Notes: generated by a model from the sequence alone, not told the origin. Shown: positions 7,766 to 16,950, counted from the stretch's first letter. The stretch is 64,000 bases of DNA from Nocardia acidivorans NBRC 108247 (GCF_001625085.1 NZ_BDAW01000014.1:62001-126000), one strand, 5' to 3'. Made by a program: numbers and translations.

Positions 7766-8460
7766 GTGAGCTCGAACTTCGACACCGTGCTGATCGCCAA
7801 TCGCGGTGAGATCGCCTGCCGGATCATGCGCAGTGCACAGGCCCTCGGCTTGAAAACCGTTGCGGTGTACTCCGATGCGGACCTGGGCGCGGCACATGTG
7901 CGCATGGCCGATGCCGCGATCCGCCTGGGTCCGGGACCGGCGGCGCAGTCCTATCTGCGCGCGGACCTGGTGATCCAGGCCGCCCTGGCCTCGGGTGCGG
8001 GCGCCATTCATCCCGGCTACGGATTCCTTTCCGAGAACGCCGATTTCGCGGAGTCGGTGGCGGCGGCCGGACTGGCATTCGTCGGCCCGCGCCCGGAGCA
8101 ACTGCGGGTATTCGGTGACAAGCACACCGCGCGAGAGGCGGCCCGCGCCGTGGGCGTCCCACTGGTGCCGGGCAGCGGAATCCTGGAATCGGTCGACCAC
8201 GCGATCGCCGAGGCCGAGCTGATCGGCTACCCGGTCATGGTGAAAGCCGTTGGCGGCGGCGGTGGTATCGGTATGCAGGGCGCATCGACATCACCCCCGG
8301 CGCCAGACTCACCGAGGGAGACCCCGTTGCCGTCCTGGAAGCCATGAAACTCGAACTGCCCGTGCCCAGTCCGGCCACCGGCACCGTCCTGAAGGTGCTC
8401 GCCGCACCCGGTGCCACCGTGGAACCCGGAACCCCTCTCGCCGTGATCGGAGTCGACTGA
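7766..8460 (+). pseudogene. Urea carboxylase with a large internal deletion and frameshift
   Basis: The gene opens as a normal biotin carboxylase: FDTVLIANRGEIACRIMR, the HPGYGFLSEN motif, and GDKHTAREAARAVGVPLVPG. It reaches the ATP-binding VMVKAVGGGGGIGMQ loop at about residue 172. Directly after this, at about 8278, the sequence jumps in another frame to a biotinyl domain: DITPGARLTEGD, the EAMKLE biotinylation motif, and TPLAVIGVD with a stop at 8458. Urea carboxylases are about 1200 residues. Here roughly 950 central residues are missing and the two ends are out of frame, so in the first frame translation stops at 8347. The next gene starts at 8461. Activity is impossible; the allophanate hydrolase may still be translated. 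Confidence 0.85.
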
Positions 8461-10188
8461 ATGAATGCCCACCAGACCGATAGCGGTGCGAGCCCCTCAC
8501 CCTCCGCGCGCGTCGCGGCCGCCTACGCGCGGATCGCCGAGACCGATCGGCCGGAAGTGTGGATCACCCTGCGGGATGAGGCCGAGGTGCTGGCCGAGGC
8601 CGCCGCACTCGAAGAACGCCTTGCCGGTGGAGCGGAGTTGCCGCTGGCCGGACTGCTGGTCGCGGTCAAGGACAATATCGATGTCGCCGGACTGCCCACG
8701 ACGGCGGCGTGTCCCGAATTCGCTTACATGCCACAGGAAACCGCGTCCGCGATAGCGCGGCTGGTCGACGCCGGGGCCATTGTGCTCGGTAAGACCAATC
8801 TCGATCAGTTCGCCACCGGGCTGGTCGGCACCCGCAGCCCCTACGGCGCGGTCCGCAATGCGCTCCATCCCGAGCTCATCTCGGGTGGCTCCTCCTCCGG
8901 CTCGGCGGTCGCCGTCGCGCTGGGTATCGCTGATATCGGAATCGGCACGGACACAGCGGGTTCCGGGCGCGTACCCGCCGCCTTCAACGGGCTGGTCGGG
9001 ATCAAGGCCACCCTGGGAATCATCCCCGCGCACGGCGTGGTGCCCGCCTGCGCCGACTATGACGCGGTGACCGTCTTCGGCGCGGATCTCGATCTCGCCA
9101 CCCGGGCGGCCGCCATCATGGCCGGACCCGAACCGCGCGATCCACGCAGCCGCACCTGGCCCGCGACTGTGCGGTTCGCCGCCGCGCAGTCGCCGCGACT
9201 GGCGATTCCCGTGCCCGCCAACCTGACTCCGCTCAGCCCGGCCTATCGGGAGGCGTTCGACAAGACCGTCGCCGCGACGCTGGAGGCCGGATTCAAGATC
9301 GATAACGTGGATATCGCCCCGCTGCTCGACGCCGCGCTGCTGCTCTACGACGGTGCGATCGTCGCCGAGCGGTACGCGGCCGTCGGGGCGTTCCTGGACG
9401 GTCGGCCCGCCGGGGCCGATCCCACTGTGACAGCGATTATCTCGGCCGCCGAGCTGCCCAGCGGGCATGCCTTCGCCGCGGATCTCACCACGCTGGCGCG
9501 GGCTCGATCGGCCGCGCTGCGCCTGCTCGAATCCATCGACGCGCTGCTGCTGCCCACCACCACCGAGCACCCGACTCTCGCCGCGGTGCAAGCGGATCCG
9601 ATCGGGATCAACCGGCGGCTGGGCACCTACACCAATTTCTGCAATCTGCTCGATCTCGCGGCCGTGGCGATTCCCGGTGCGACCACCGCCGGCGGCGCGC
9701 CCTTCGGCGTCATGCTCGTCGTGCCCGCCTTCGGCGACCAGGTGGCCATCGATCTCGCGGCGCGGCTCCAAAGTGACTCCGCCACACCGCTACTCGTCGA
9801 GTCCGGGGTCGAATTGGCGGTCTTCGGGGCGCACCTGCGTGACCAGCCGCTGCACTGGCAGCTGGAGGAGCTCGGGGCGCGCTTCGCGGGATCCATCCGC
9901 ACCACCGACACCTACCGCCTGACCGCCATGGACACCACGCCGCCCAAGCCGGGCCTGGTGCGCACCGCGCCGGGGCAGGGTGCGCCGATCGTCGGCGAAC
10001 TGTTCCGGCTCTCCGAAGCGGGGCTCGGCCGGTTCCTGGCCGCCCTGCCCGCGCCGATGGCATTGACCGCCGTCGAACTCGAGGACGGGCGCACGGTGGT
10101 CGGCTTCACCGCGACCCATGACGCGACCGCCGCCGCGGTGGACATCACCGAATACGGTGGCTGGAAGGCATATCTGAGCGCCCGTTGA
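8461..10188 (+). CDS. atzF: Allophanate hydrolase (AtzF type)
   Basis: A 575-residue enzyme converting allophanate to ammonia and CO2, the second half of the ATP-dependent urea amidolyase pathway. The amidase Ser-Ser-Lys triad is visible: Lys in LLVAVKDNIDVAG, and the serines in ISGGSSSGSAVAVALG and IGTDTAGSGRVPAAFNG. From about residue 445 a second domain (LHWQLEELGARF, GEL-RLSEAGLGRFLAALP, ITEYGGWKAYL) matches the C-terminal decarboxylating domain of AtzF. The gene is intact although its partner urea carboxylase is destroyed. It may now act on allophanate from other sources or simply await loss. Confidence 0.9.
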   Translation: MNAHQTDSGASPSPSARVAAAYARIAETDRPEVWITLRDEAEVLAEAAALEERLAGGAELPLAGLLVAVKDNIDVAGLPTTAACPEFAYMPQETASAIARLVDAGAIVLGKTNLDQFATGLVGTRSPYGAVRNALHPELISGGSSSGSAVAVALGIADIGIGTDTAGSGRVPAAFNGLVGIKATLGIIPAHGVVPACADYDAVTVFGADLDLATRAAAIMAGPEPRDPRSRTWPATVRFAAAQSPRLAIPVPANLTPLSPAYREAFDKTVAATLEAGFKIDNVDIAPLLDAALLLYDGAIVAERYAAVGAFLDGRPAGADPTVTAIISAAELPSGHAFAADLTTLARARSAALRLLESIDALLLPTTTEHPTLAAVQADPIGINRRLGTYTNFCNLLDLAAVAIPGATTAGGAPFGVMLVVPAFGDQVAIDLAARLQSDSATPLLVESGVELAVFGAHLRDQPLHWQLEELGARFAGSIRTTDTYRLTAMDTTPPKPGLVRTAPGQGAPIVGELFRLSEAGLGRFLAALPAPMALTAVELEDGRTVVGFTATHDATAAAVDITEYGGWKAYLSAR

Positions 10189-10255
10189 GCCGGTGGAGAG
10201 AGCGGCGTCGGCTTGCTGCGGCGTCGCTATCCTTCCGATTGGTACGGTTCTGGGC

Positions 10256-11311
10256 ATGACGACGAAGCTCTCGATGCGGCTGCTCTCCGCGTTCGGACTG
10301 GTTTGCTGCCTCGTCGCCGGTCTCACCGCCTGCGGCAAGTCCTCCTCCACGACCGAGGTGGGCGACGGTGGCGCCTCGGATCGGCCCGGGCGCACCGCCT
10401 ATCCGTTCACGCTCGACAACTGCGGCGTCAAGGTCACCTTCGACAAAGCGCCCACCCGCGCGGTGTCGCTGTACCAGGCTTCCACCGAGATCCTGCTGTC
10501 GCTGGGTCTGGCCGATCGCATGGTGGGCACCTCGACCTGGTTCGATCCGGTGCTGCCGAACCTGGCGGCCGACAATGCCAAGGTGCCGCGGCTGGCCGAC
10601 AATGATCCCTCGTTCGAGGCGGTGCTGGCCACCGAACCGGATCTCGTGAGCTCGGCCAGCGCGCACACCTTCACCTCCGCCGTCGTCGCGGAACGCTCGC
10701 GGTTCGCGCAGCTCGGCATCGCGACGTATCAGTCGCCGTCGGTCTGCACCGGGGCCACCGTCGAGGGCGAAACCGTCACTCGCACAGCGCCGCTGGCGGT
10801 CGACACGCTGTTTCAGGAGATCACCGAGCTGGCTCGGATCTTCGATGTGCAGGAGCGCGGTGCACAGGTGGTCGCCGATCTGAAGGGGCGTTTGGCGGCG
10901 GCGAAGAAGGATGCGCACCGCACACCCGAACCGACGGTCGCCTTCTGGTTCTCCGGTGTCAAGACGCCATACCTGGCCGGATGCTGTTCTGCACCGGGGA
11001 TGTACGCGCGCGAGGCGGGGGCTCGCAATGTCTTCGCCGGACAGCGGGAGGACTGGCCCGAGATCAGCTGGGAGGCCGTCATCGCCGGTGATCCGGATGT
11101 GCTGGTGCTGGCCGACCTCAGCCGCCAGCGCATCGACGGGGATGCGCTCACCACGAAGATCCAGTTCCTGGAATCGAATCCGGCGACCAAGCAGATGCGC
11201 GCCGTGCAGGGGAAGCGCTATGTCGTCATGACCGGTTCGGAGTTGGATCCCGGTATTCGCGAGATCGACGCCATCGAGAAGCTGTCGGCCGGTCTCACCG
11301 CGGCGCGTTGA
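10256..11311 (+). CDS. Substrate-binding lipoprotein of a siderophore/cobalamin/F420-0-type ABC importer
   Basis: A 351-residue lipoprotein. The signal peptide ends in the lipobox VAGLTAC with the lipidated Cys at about residue 24. The mature part has the class III fold of BtuF/FhuD proteins (RAVSLYQASTEILLSLGLADRMVGTSTW; SFEAVLATEPDLV; ISWEAVIAGDPDVLVL). Phrases such as STEILLSLGLADRMVGT and KVPRLADNDPSFEAVLA resemble the family annotated in actinobacteria as putative F420-0 transporters. The true ligand (ferric siderophore, corrinoid or deazaflavin) cannot be told from the sequence. It overlaps the permease gene by four bases. Confidence 0.85.
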   Translation: MTTKLSMRLLSAFGLVCCLVAGLTACGKSSSTTEVGDGGASDRPGRTAYPFTLDNCGVKVTFDKAPTRAVSLYQASTEILLSLGLADRMVGTSTWFDPVLPNLAADNAKVPRLADNDPSFEAVLATEPDLVSSASAHTFTSAVVAERSRFAQLGIATYQSPSVCTGATVEGETVTRTAPLAVDTLFQEITELARIFDVQERGAQVVADLKGRLAAAKKDAHRTPEPTVAFWFSGVKTPYLAGCCSAPGMYAREAGARNVFAGQREDWPEISWEAVIAGDPDVLVLADLSRQRIDGDALTTKIQFLESNPATKQMRAVQGKRYVVMTGSELDPGIREIDAIEKLSAGLTAAR

Positions 11312-12330
11312 CCGTCTCCCGGCGTGCGGTCCTGCCGATTTGCGTGGGCTGCGCTGTGCTGCTGGTCATTTCGATCGCGATCACGGTGTCCATCGGCCCC
11401 GCGAACATCTCCCTGCGCGATGTCTACGGCGTGATCGGCGGTCACCTCGGCCTGGGAACCGCCCCGGCCGGACGCCTGGCCGACGGCATCGTCTGGCAAC
11501 TGCGGCTGCCGCGGGCGGTACTGGCCGCGATCTGCGGCGCGGGGCTCGCACTGTGCGGCGCGATTCTGCAATCGCTGCTTCGCAATCCGCTCGCCGACCC
11601 CTTCGTGCTGGGCGTCTCCTCCGGGGCCTCCGCCGGGGCGGTATCGGTCGCGGTGCTGGGCGTCGGAGCCGGAGCCGTGACCCTGTCCGGCGGCGCGTTC
11701 GCGGGCGCGGTCCTGTCCTTCGCCCTCACGCTCGCCCTCGCGTACGGCGCGGGCGGCACCCCCGACCGGGTAATCCTCGCGGGCGTGGCCTGCACCCAGT
11801 TGTTCTCCGCCGCAACCTCTTTGATTGTGCTGTGGTCCGCCAACGCCGAACAAACCCGCGGCGTTCTGTTCTGGCTGTTGGGCTCCCTGGCCGGTGCCAC
11901 CTGGAGCGATGTCACCGCCTGCGGCCTGGTCTTCGCTCTCGGAGGCGTGATCTGCCTCTGGTACGCACCGACTCTCGACGCCTTCGCCTTCGGTCCCGAC
12001 GCCGCCGCGGGGCTGGGCATGGCGGTCACCCGTACCCGCGTCATCCTCCTCCTGATCACCGCCCTGGTGACCGCGGCCCTTGTAAGCGCCGCCGGCGCAA
12101 TCGGTTTCGTCGGCCTCGTGCTGCCCCACGCCGCCCGCTTCCTGGTCGGCCCCGCCCACGCCCGGCTCCTGCCCGTCACGGTCCTGATCGGCGCGGTCTT
12201 CATGGTCTGGGCGGATACCATTGCCCGCAGTGCGTTCGGAGCCAGAGAAGTCCCGGTCGGTGTCGTCACCGCTCTCCTGGGCGTCCCCGCCTTCGCCCTG
12301 CTGTTGGCCCGCCGCAGGCGGCTCGCATGA
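11308..12330 (+). CDS. FecCD-type ABC transporter permease
   Basis: A 340-residue membrane protein with about ten hydrophobic helices. The FecCD signatures are clear: WQLRLPRAVLAAICGAGLALCGAILQ in pieces, NPLADPFVLGVSSGA, GFVGLVLPHAAR and a C-terminal REVPVGVVTALLGVPAFALLL. It forms the channel of the importer with the binding protein before it and the ATPase after it. The TTG start at 11308 overlaps the TGA of the previous gene, and its stop overlaps the ATPase start, so the three are translationally coupled. Confidence 0.92.
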   Translation: MTVSRRAVLPICVGCAVLLVISIAITVSIGPANISLRDVYGVIGGHLGLGTAPAGRLADGIVWQLRLPRAVLAAICGAGLALCGAILQSLLRNPLADPFVLGVSSGASAGAVSVAVLGVGAGAVTLSGGAFAGAVLSFALTLALAYGAGGTPDRVILAGVACTQLFSAATSLIVLWSANAEQTRGVLFWLLGSLAGATWSDVTACGLVFALGGVICLWYAPTLDAFAFGPDAAAGLGMAVTRTRVILLLITALVTAALVSAAGAIGFVGLVLPHAARFLVGPAHARLLPVTVLIGAVFMVWADTIARSAFGAREVPVGVVTALLGVPAFALLLARRRRLA

Positions 12331-13088
12331 CCCTGCGCGCCCTCGACATCTCCTGGACCCGCTCCGGCCGCCTGGTCCTGGACGGCGTAACCCTCACCCC
12401 CGCACCGGGATCCACGGTGGGTCTGCTGGGCCCCAACGGTTCCGGCAAGTCCTCCCTGCTCCGTCTCATGGCCGGTCTCGACCATCCCGACTCCGGCCGA
12501 ATCCTGCTGGACGACACCAATATCCACGACATCCGCCGCAGGCGGGTGGCACGCCGCATAGCCCTGGTAGGCCAACACGCCGACACCGACCTGGACCTCA
12601 CCGTCCACGACGTGGTCCACCTCGGCCGTATCCCGCACCGCACCCTCTTCGGCACCGACCCCACCGCCGACACCTCTGCCATCACTCAGGCCCTCACCGC
12701 AACCGGCCTCTCCCACAAGGCATCCGCCCCCTGGCACACCCTCTCCGGCGGCGAACGCCAGCGCACCCTCATAGCCGGCGCCCTGGCCCAACAACCCCGA
12801 GAACTCCTCCTGGACGAGCCGACCAATCACCTCGACATAGCCCACCAACTCGAAATCCTCACCCTCGTCCACTCCCTCCCGGTCACCGCGATCCTGGCCC
12901 TGCACGACCTGAACCTCGCCGCCATGTTCTGCGACACCCTCCTGGTCCTCCACGAAGGCCGAGTAGTGGCAACGGGCACCCCCGCCCAAGTCCTCACCGA
13001 ATCCCTGATCTCCGAGGTCTACAAAGTCCGCAGCCAGGTAACCACCACCCCCGCGGGGCACCCCTCAGTCCTCTTTCTCCGCAACTGA
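12327..13088 (+). CDS. FecE/BtuD-type ABC transporter ATP-binding protein
   Basis: A 253-residue ATPase with Walker A (GPNGSGKSS, about residues 34-42), Q-loop (ALVGQHADTDLDLTVHDVV), the LSGGERQR signature, Walker B (ELLLDEPT) and the switch His (ILALHDLN). It energises uptake by the preceding permease. The ATG at 12327 overlaps the permease stop by four bases. A strong hairpin follows at 13128, ending the operon. Confidence 0.92.
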   Translation: MTLRALDISWTRSGRLVLDGVTLTPAPGSTVGLLGPNGSGKSSLLRLMAGLDHPDSGRILLDDTNIHDIRRRRVARRIALVGQHADTDLDLTVHDVVHLGRIPHRTLFGTDPTADTSAITQALTATGLSHKASAPWHTLSGGERQRTLIAGALAQQPRELLLDEPTNHLDIAHQLEILTLVHSLPVTAILALHDLNLAAMFCDTLLVLHEGRVVATGTPAQVLTESLISEVYKVRSQVTTTPAGHPSVLFLRN

Positions 13089-13127
13089 TTTCAGCTTCGG
13101 CTGTGGACTGCTTATCGGCCGAACGGC

Positions 13128-13171
13128 AGGCCGCCCACCCGGGTAAGAAGTGCCTCCGGGGTGGGCGGCCT
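13128..13171 (+). terminator. Hairpin terminator of the ABC importer operon
   Basis: A perfect 13-bp stem (AGGCCGCCCACCC at 13128-13140 with its complement at 13159-13171) and an 18-base loop, 39 bases after the ATPase stop. There is no long T-tract, as is common in actinobacteria. Confidence 0.8.
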
Positions 13172-13172
13172 C

Positions 13173-13637
13173 CTACTTCAGAGTCGCTGCCACAAGGCCG
13201 GAGTGAGCGGCGGAGTCCAGTTTGGTGCGCAGGCGGTGTGAGCCCGTCAGTGGTCGATGAACTTCTTGTGTCCGAACAGGCACGTGCCGGTAGTCGAAGC
13301 CGTAGTCGAAGACCGCGTTCAGGTTCCAGTGGGATCGGCAATAGGAGCGGTCACAGGTCGCGCGGTAATACGGAGCGTATTCCTTGTCGAGTGCGTAGAG
13401 CACCGATGCGACGCGGTACCCCGCGGCATGCACCAAGGCCACGACCGCTTCATATCGAGCGACATGGGTGGAGAAACCCGTGAAGGGGAGGAACCCGCTG
13501 AGTCCGAAGGTGCCATGCTCGGACATACCGGGGATATTCAGCTCGTGCCGGAGGTCCTTGTGCCCGTCGGCGTACGTCGCTCCCCGCGGATCAATTCGAC
13601 GACCGCCGCGACGTCTCCGCACCCTTCGAATTCGCAC
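13173..13637 (-). CDS. Hypothetical protein, possibly truncated at its N-terminus
   Basis: Reading frame of 154 residues. The first 30 residues are an Arg-rich run that does not look genuine, and they overlap the 135-bp repeat. From about residue 37 it looks like real protein: EHGTFGLSGFLPFTGFSTHV, ARYEAVVALVHAAGYRVAS, SHWNLNAVFDYGFDYRHVPV. No family was recognised. It lies just outside the island edge, and its 5' end may have been lost when the repeat or island arrived. Possible starts are at about 13530 (ATG in GMSEHG). Whether it is expressed is uncertain. Confidence 0.45.
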   Translation of the reverse strand: MRIRRVRRRRGGRRIDPRGATYADGHKDLRHELNIPGMSEHGTFGLSGFLPFTGFSTHVARYEAVVALVHAAGYRVASVLYALDKEYAPYYRATCDRSYCRSHWNLNAVFDYGFDYRHVPVRTQEVHRPLTGSHRLRTKLDSAAHSGLVAATLK

Positions 13638-13767
13638 GGAATCTCGGCCCGTGCCCGCGCCGGCCGCTCACCTGTCATCGGCCATCCCGGTGTTGGTCCC
13701 GCCCGGGTGTGGGTACCACTGAGCCTGGCGACTAAGTCGCAAGGGTCAGGGTGGAAGCGCCCCCGGC
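13633..13767 (+). repeat. 135-bp direct repeat, copy 1
   Basis: Identical at 134 of 135 positions to 16604-16738 in the same orientation (one C/T difference at 13652). It ends with the first 10 bases of the tRNA-derived att core. It contains a 13-bp palindrome GCGACTAAGTCGC at 13728-13740. Flanks differ at both ends of the two copies, so this is not a simple tandem duplication. Confidence 0.9.
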
Positions 13768-13798
13768 AGGAATCGAACCTGCGACCTAGGGATTAGAA
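13758..13798 (-). repeat. Left attachment site (attL-like), 41-bp tRNA-Arg 3' end
   Basis: These 41 bases equal 23781-23821, the 3' half of the tRNA-Arg(UCU) gene from the acceptor end through the T-arm into the anticodon loop. Identity stops abruptly inside the anticodon arm. This is the duplicated half-tRNA expected at the far end of an element integrated by a tyrosine recombinase. Confidence 0.85.
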
Positions 13799-13882
13799 CA
13801 AGAGTCGGCTACTCGACGCTACGTTCTGCTGTCAATAGCATTCGAAATCGGTTGTCCGCCTGTCGATCTGCCGGTCTGATGA

Positions 13883-14218
13883 CTACGCGGCGTGATCGAA
13901 CACATTCGGAAAACGCTGACGGACAACGAATTTAGTGGGAGTTTGTTGGGTGTGACCCGCCCTGAACATCGCAGCATTGGCAGGCGCCAGCTCCAGATCT
14001 TGCGCCTGAGCGACAGCCAAGCAGTCCAATAGCATCGACCCGATGAGGAACGGACAAGCAACGAACCTTTTGAGTATGAAAACTCTTCTTTCAGTGGACA
14101 AATGCGCGCCGATAGTGTCCCGGATGGCGTCGTAGGTCCGGTGCGGCAGCGCGGTCCTCTTGCGATCGAGCACCGGAATGCCCTTCTTATGGAACGCGTT
14201 TCGCAACCGGCCACGCAA
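13883..14218 (-). CDS. Hypothetical protein in the island
   Basis: A possible 111-residue protein with a basic N-terminus (RGRLRNAFHKKGIPVLDRKR), a hydrophobic middle (VFILKRFVACPFLIGSMLLDCLAVAQAQ) and an ordinary tail. No family recognised. Codon use is less GC-biased than the surrounding chromosome, which fits foreign DNA. It may be a fragment. Confidence 0.35.
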   Translation of the reverse strand: MRGRLRNAFHKKGIPVLDRKRTALPHRTYDAIRDTIGAHLSTERRVFILKRFVACPFLIGSMLLDCLAVAQAQDLELAPANAAMFRAGHTQQTPTKFVVRQRFPNVFDHAA

Positions 14219-14379
14219 GGTCTATGGCGGCCTAGGGCCGGGGCACGTTCGCTGTCCTAAGCGGTGGTGAGTCGAATCTGATTCCACTACCAGGTGATTC
14301 ACCTGCAGGCTCATTATACGCGCGCTGGTCGCCGTCTGGAGTCGACAGGTCAGTAGCGGTGGCGGTGTGCGGTTTTCGT

Positions 14380-15330
14380 TCAGGCGATCTGTCGTTGGTC
14401 CTCGCTCTCGTCGACCGGGTGGAGAGCGCCTGGACGCAGGCGACCGGTGAGCACGATCCATGTCGCCACGCCGCTCAGTGGTAGGGCGATGACGGCGATG
14501 AGCACCATGTCTCCGAGCTTGGTGGCAAGGAGTTGGCCCGCCAGGAGCGACAGCACCATGTTGTTCCCGGCGTGGGCCAGGCTCGCGGTCCAGATGCTGC
14601 GGCTGTGTATGTAGAGCCAGGCGAGGATGGTTTCCTGGCTTAGGAATGAAAAGGTCCAGATCGCCAGGCCCAGTGCGACATTGCTGAAGTTGATGTAGCC
14701 GAGGAACGCTAGCGGGTAGTGCCAGATCGCCCAGACGAGGCCTGTGACCAGAACCGAGTTCAGCGGACGATCCGGGTACACGCGGGGCCTCAGATAGCTG
14801 GTCCAGCCGAATTCCTCACCCCAGTAAAGCGGCGTGAGCACCACGACCACGACCAGCAGGATCGGAATTTCCGCTAGTAGGGACGGGCTCGAATCCGATC
14901 CGGGCGCAGCGGAACCCGGCCGCCACAGGCCGGTGACCACTGCCACCGCGACGGTGGCGGCGGCCAGCCCCAACGGCGCGAGCCACGCGACCAGATACCA
15001 CCTCCAATTCCGCCGCACTCGCGGTCGCAGCCCGGCATCCCCGAAGCCCTCGCGAGTGATCCAGCGCCGCACGATCACCGCTGCCGCACCCGGTGCGAGA
15101 GCGAACGGTAGCTGCACCGCCGGATTGGTGGCCGAGTATCCGAGCATCACCACCGCCAGCAACAGCCACAGCCACGCGACTCCGAAAGATATCAGCACGA
15201 ACGCCACCACCCCGCGCTTGTTCGCGACTACGGTCCGATCCAGCCTATTGTTCTTCTTCACGGCCCAATTGCACTGGAAGACAACAACTGTGGTCAGCAG
15301 TGACAGCACCCGAACCCATGGTGTTGCCAC
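14380..15330 (-). CDS. CPBP family intramembrane metalloprotease
   Basis: A membrane protein of 293-316 residues with about eight hydrophobic helices. The Abi/CPBP motifs are present: GEEFGWTSYLRPR (motif 1, Glu-Glu), AIWHYPLAF (motif 2, His), and HAGNN (motif 4, His and Asn). Family members are CAAX-protease-like enzymes, some tied to bacteriocin self-immunity. The start may be GTG at 15330 or GTG at 15261; neither has a strong Shine-Dalgarno. It is one of few intact genes in the island, and could be an immunity protein for a lost peptide product (inference). Confidence 0.8.
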   Translation of the reverse strand: MATPWVRVLSLLTTVVVFQCNWAVKKNNRLDRTVVANKRGVVAFVLISFGVAWLWLLLAVVMLGYSATNPAVQLPFALAPGAAAVIVRRWITREGFGDAGLRPRVRRNWRWYLVAWLAPLGLAAATVAVAVVTGLWRPGSAAPGSDSSPSLLAEIPILLVVVVVLTPLYWGEEFGWTSYLRPRVYPDRPLNSVLVTGLVWAIWHYPLAFLGYINFSNVALGLAIWTFSFLSQETILAWLYIHSRSIWTASLAHAGNNMVLSLLAGQLLATKLGDMVLIAVIALPLSGVATWIVLTGRLRPGALHPVDESEDQRQIA

Positions 15331-15816
15331 CTACACCGGGCTCGTTCCGAGGATCCCACCGGAGAAGTCGATCCCCATCACGTAACCGGTCACATACCTA
15401 CCGGCTCCTGCTCCTCGACGGTGCTTCCAGACGCAACGGTCCTGCTCCCACTTGCCGTTGCACCCACCCCGGATCGCCTCGGCCGCGGGCTGTTCACCCG
15501 CTACCCGACCGCGTATAGCCTGGCGCACAGCTACTTTCGGACGCGAAAGCGCACGCATCGGCACCAAATGTCCTAGTGTTTTGTGCTGCGGGTAACAGAT
15601 GTCCGGGTATTCGCCTAGCAGCGTCACGGTTGCATCTGGATGTCCGCTCATGGCTCCCATACCGCGCCTACTAAACCGGCCACGCCGCGGTAGTCGAAGA
15701 TCAACGGGCCAGCCGATCCGAGGCGGGCGGAACGTCCGCTCCTGCCGAATCCAGGATGTTTGCGGCGGTCCGATATCCAAGGCGGCTCCGTTCGAAGGCA
15801 GGCTGAATCGCGATGG
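15331..15816. other. Island stretch without recognisable gene
   Basis: Open frames exist on the minus strand (for instance one starting near 15654 with MSGHPDATVTLLGEYPD) but show no family signature, mixed codon use and no good ribosome-binding site. Possibly decayed coding DNA. Confidence 0.4.
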
Positions 15817-16603
15817 TCATCTCCGGTCTTGAAGGAACGGGGGGATGTCGGCGCGGGTCGGATAGTTCGGCAGGGGTGCGGGCGTGTCCTGCAGGAATGC
15901 GTCGACGGCGGCGTAGGCATGCTCGTCGTTGTCGTCGAGGCCGTTCCACATGTGGTGTCCGACGGCGGGCATGTACGGGGTGCGCTCAATGGCGGGATCG
16001 TCAGCCAGGATGGTGGTCGCCCACTGACGGATCTGCGAGGAACATTCGGCGATCATCAGCATCGCGGGTGTGTCGGAGCGTTGTAGTCGCGCGGCGATCG
16101 AGGGGGAGCCTGACCGTCTGCTGGATCTGCATGCTCGCAGCGGGGCTGAAGGAGAAGTTCTCCGCCGTGTCCTCGGCGGGGATGCGGTGGCCGTCTCGAG
16201 GGCGGTAGGCAGACGCGGTATCGCTGCCGAGGTCCGCGGCGGTGAAGGCGTTGTCGCCTTCGGCCTGCCCGATCAGCCCGCTGTCGGGTCGGAGGAGCCC
16301 GAATCGCATGAGGCCGAACGCGACTGCGTATCTGGGGATGCTCGTGGAACGCGGTCCGCGCGCGGCCGGAGCGCGGTCGCGCGCATTCGGCCGGCCCCGG
16401 TGTCCGGTGATCTGCGCGGTGGGGCCGTCCATCGGGCCGGGCTCGGCGATGATCGCTTTGTGTATCCGGGCTGCGACGTCCGGCTCGGCCAGGGACTGGG
16501 CGAGTACGGCTGCTCCTGCAGAGAACCCGATGATATCGACCCGGCCCTTGTCCAAATGGTCGATGAACGCGGCGAGCTCGCGCACCGACCTGGCGATCGA
16601 ATC
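15817..16603 (-). pseudogene. Alpha/beta hydrolase, truncated and frameshifted
   Basis: Minus-strand remnants of one hydrolase lie in two frames. The upstream part (about 16080-16603) reads VRELAAFIDHLDKGRVDIIG then FSAGAAVLAQSL, the GxSxG nucleophile elbow. The downstream part (15817-16075) reads PAMLMIAECSSQIRQWA, then AVGHHMWNGLDDNDEHAYAA and VDAFLQD, the segment carrying the catalytic Asp and His region. A frameshift near 16070-16085 separates them. The N-terminus is missing because copy 2 of the 135-bp repeat begins exactly there, at 16604. Nonfunctional. Confidence 0.7.
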
Positions 16604-16738
16604 CGCACGGAATCTCGGCCCGCGCCCGCGCCGGCCGCTCACCTGTCATCGGCCATCCCGGTGTTGGTCCCGCCCGGGTGTGGGTACCACTGAGCCTGGC
16701 GACTAAGTCGCAAGGGTCAGGGTGGAAGCGCCCCCGGC
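16604..16738 (+). repeat. 135-bp direct repeat, copy 2
   Basis: Second copy of 13633-13767 with one mismatch at 16623. It carries the same palindrome at 16699-16711 and also ends after the 10 bases CGCCCCCGGC of the att core. Its left edge truncates a hydrolase gene. Confidence 0.9.
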
Positions 16739-16950
16739 GGGGCACTATATAGATGGGAACAGTACTGACCAGCATCTTCTCGCTGGCCGACTGGTCATCG
16801 AAGCCGAATTTGCCCTTGATCGCTGTAAGCGGTAGTTGATCCTGTGTCGGCCTGGTCCGAATATGGGGCACAGGCCGACTGCTCGTGGGTGAGTGGCCGG
16901 AGCCTTTGGCTGTCCGGGTACCGGAGGGTGGCCAGCCCGGACAGCCCCGC

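Noticed and set aside
11442..13061. A 539-residue minus-strand frame over the ABC importer
   Set aside because: Antisense shadow of the permease and ATPase genes, with low-complexity composition and no start signal.
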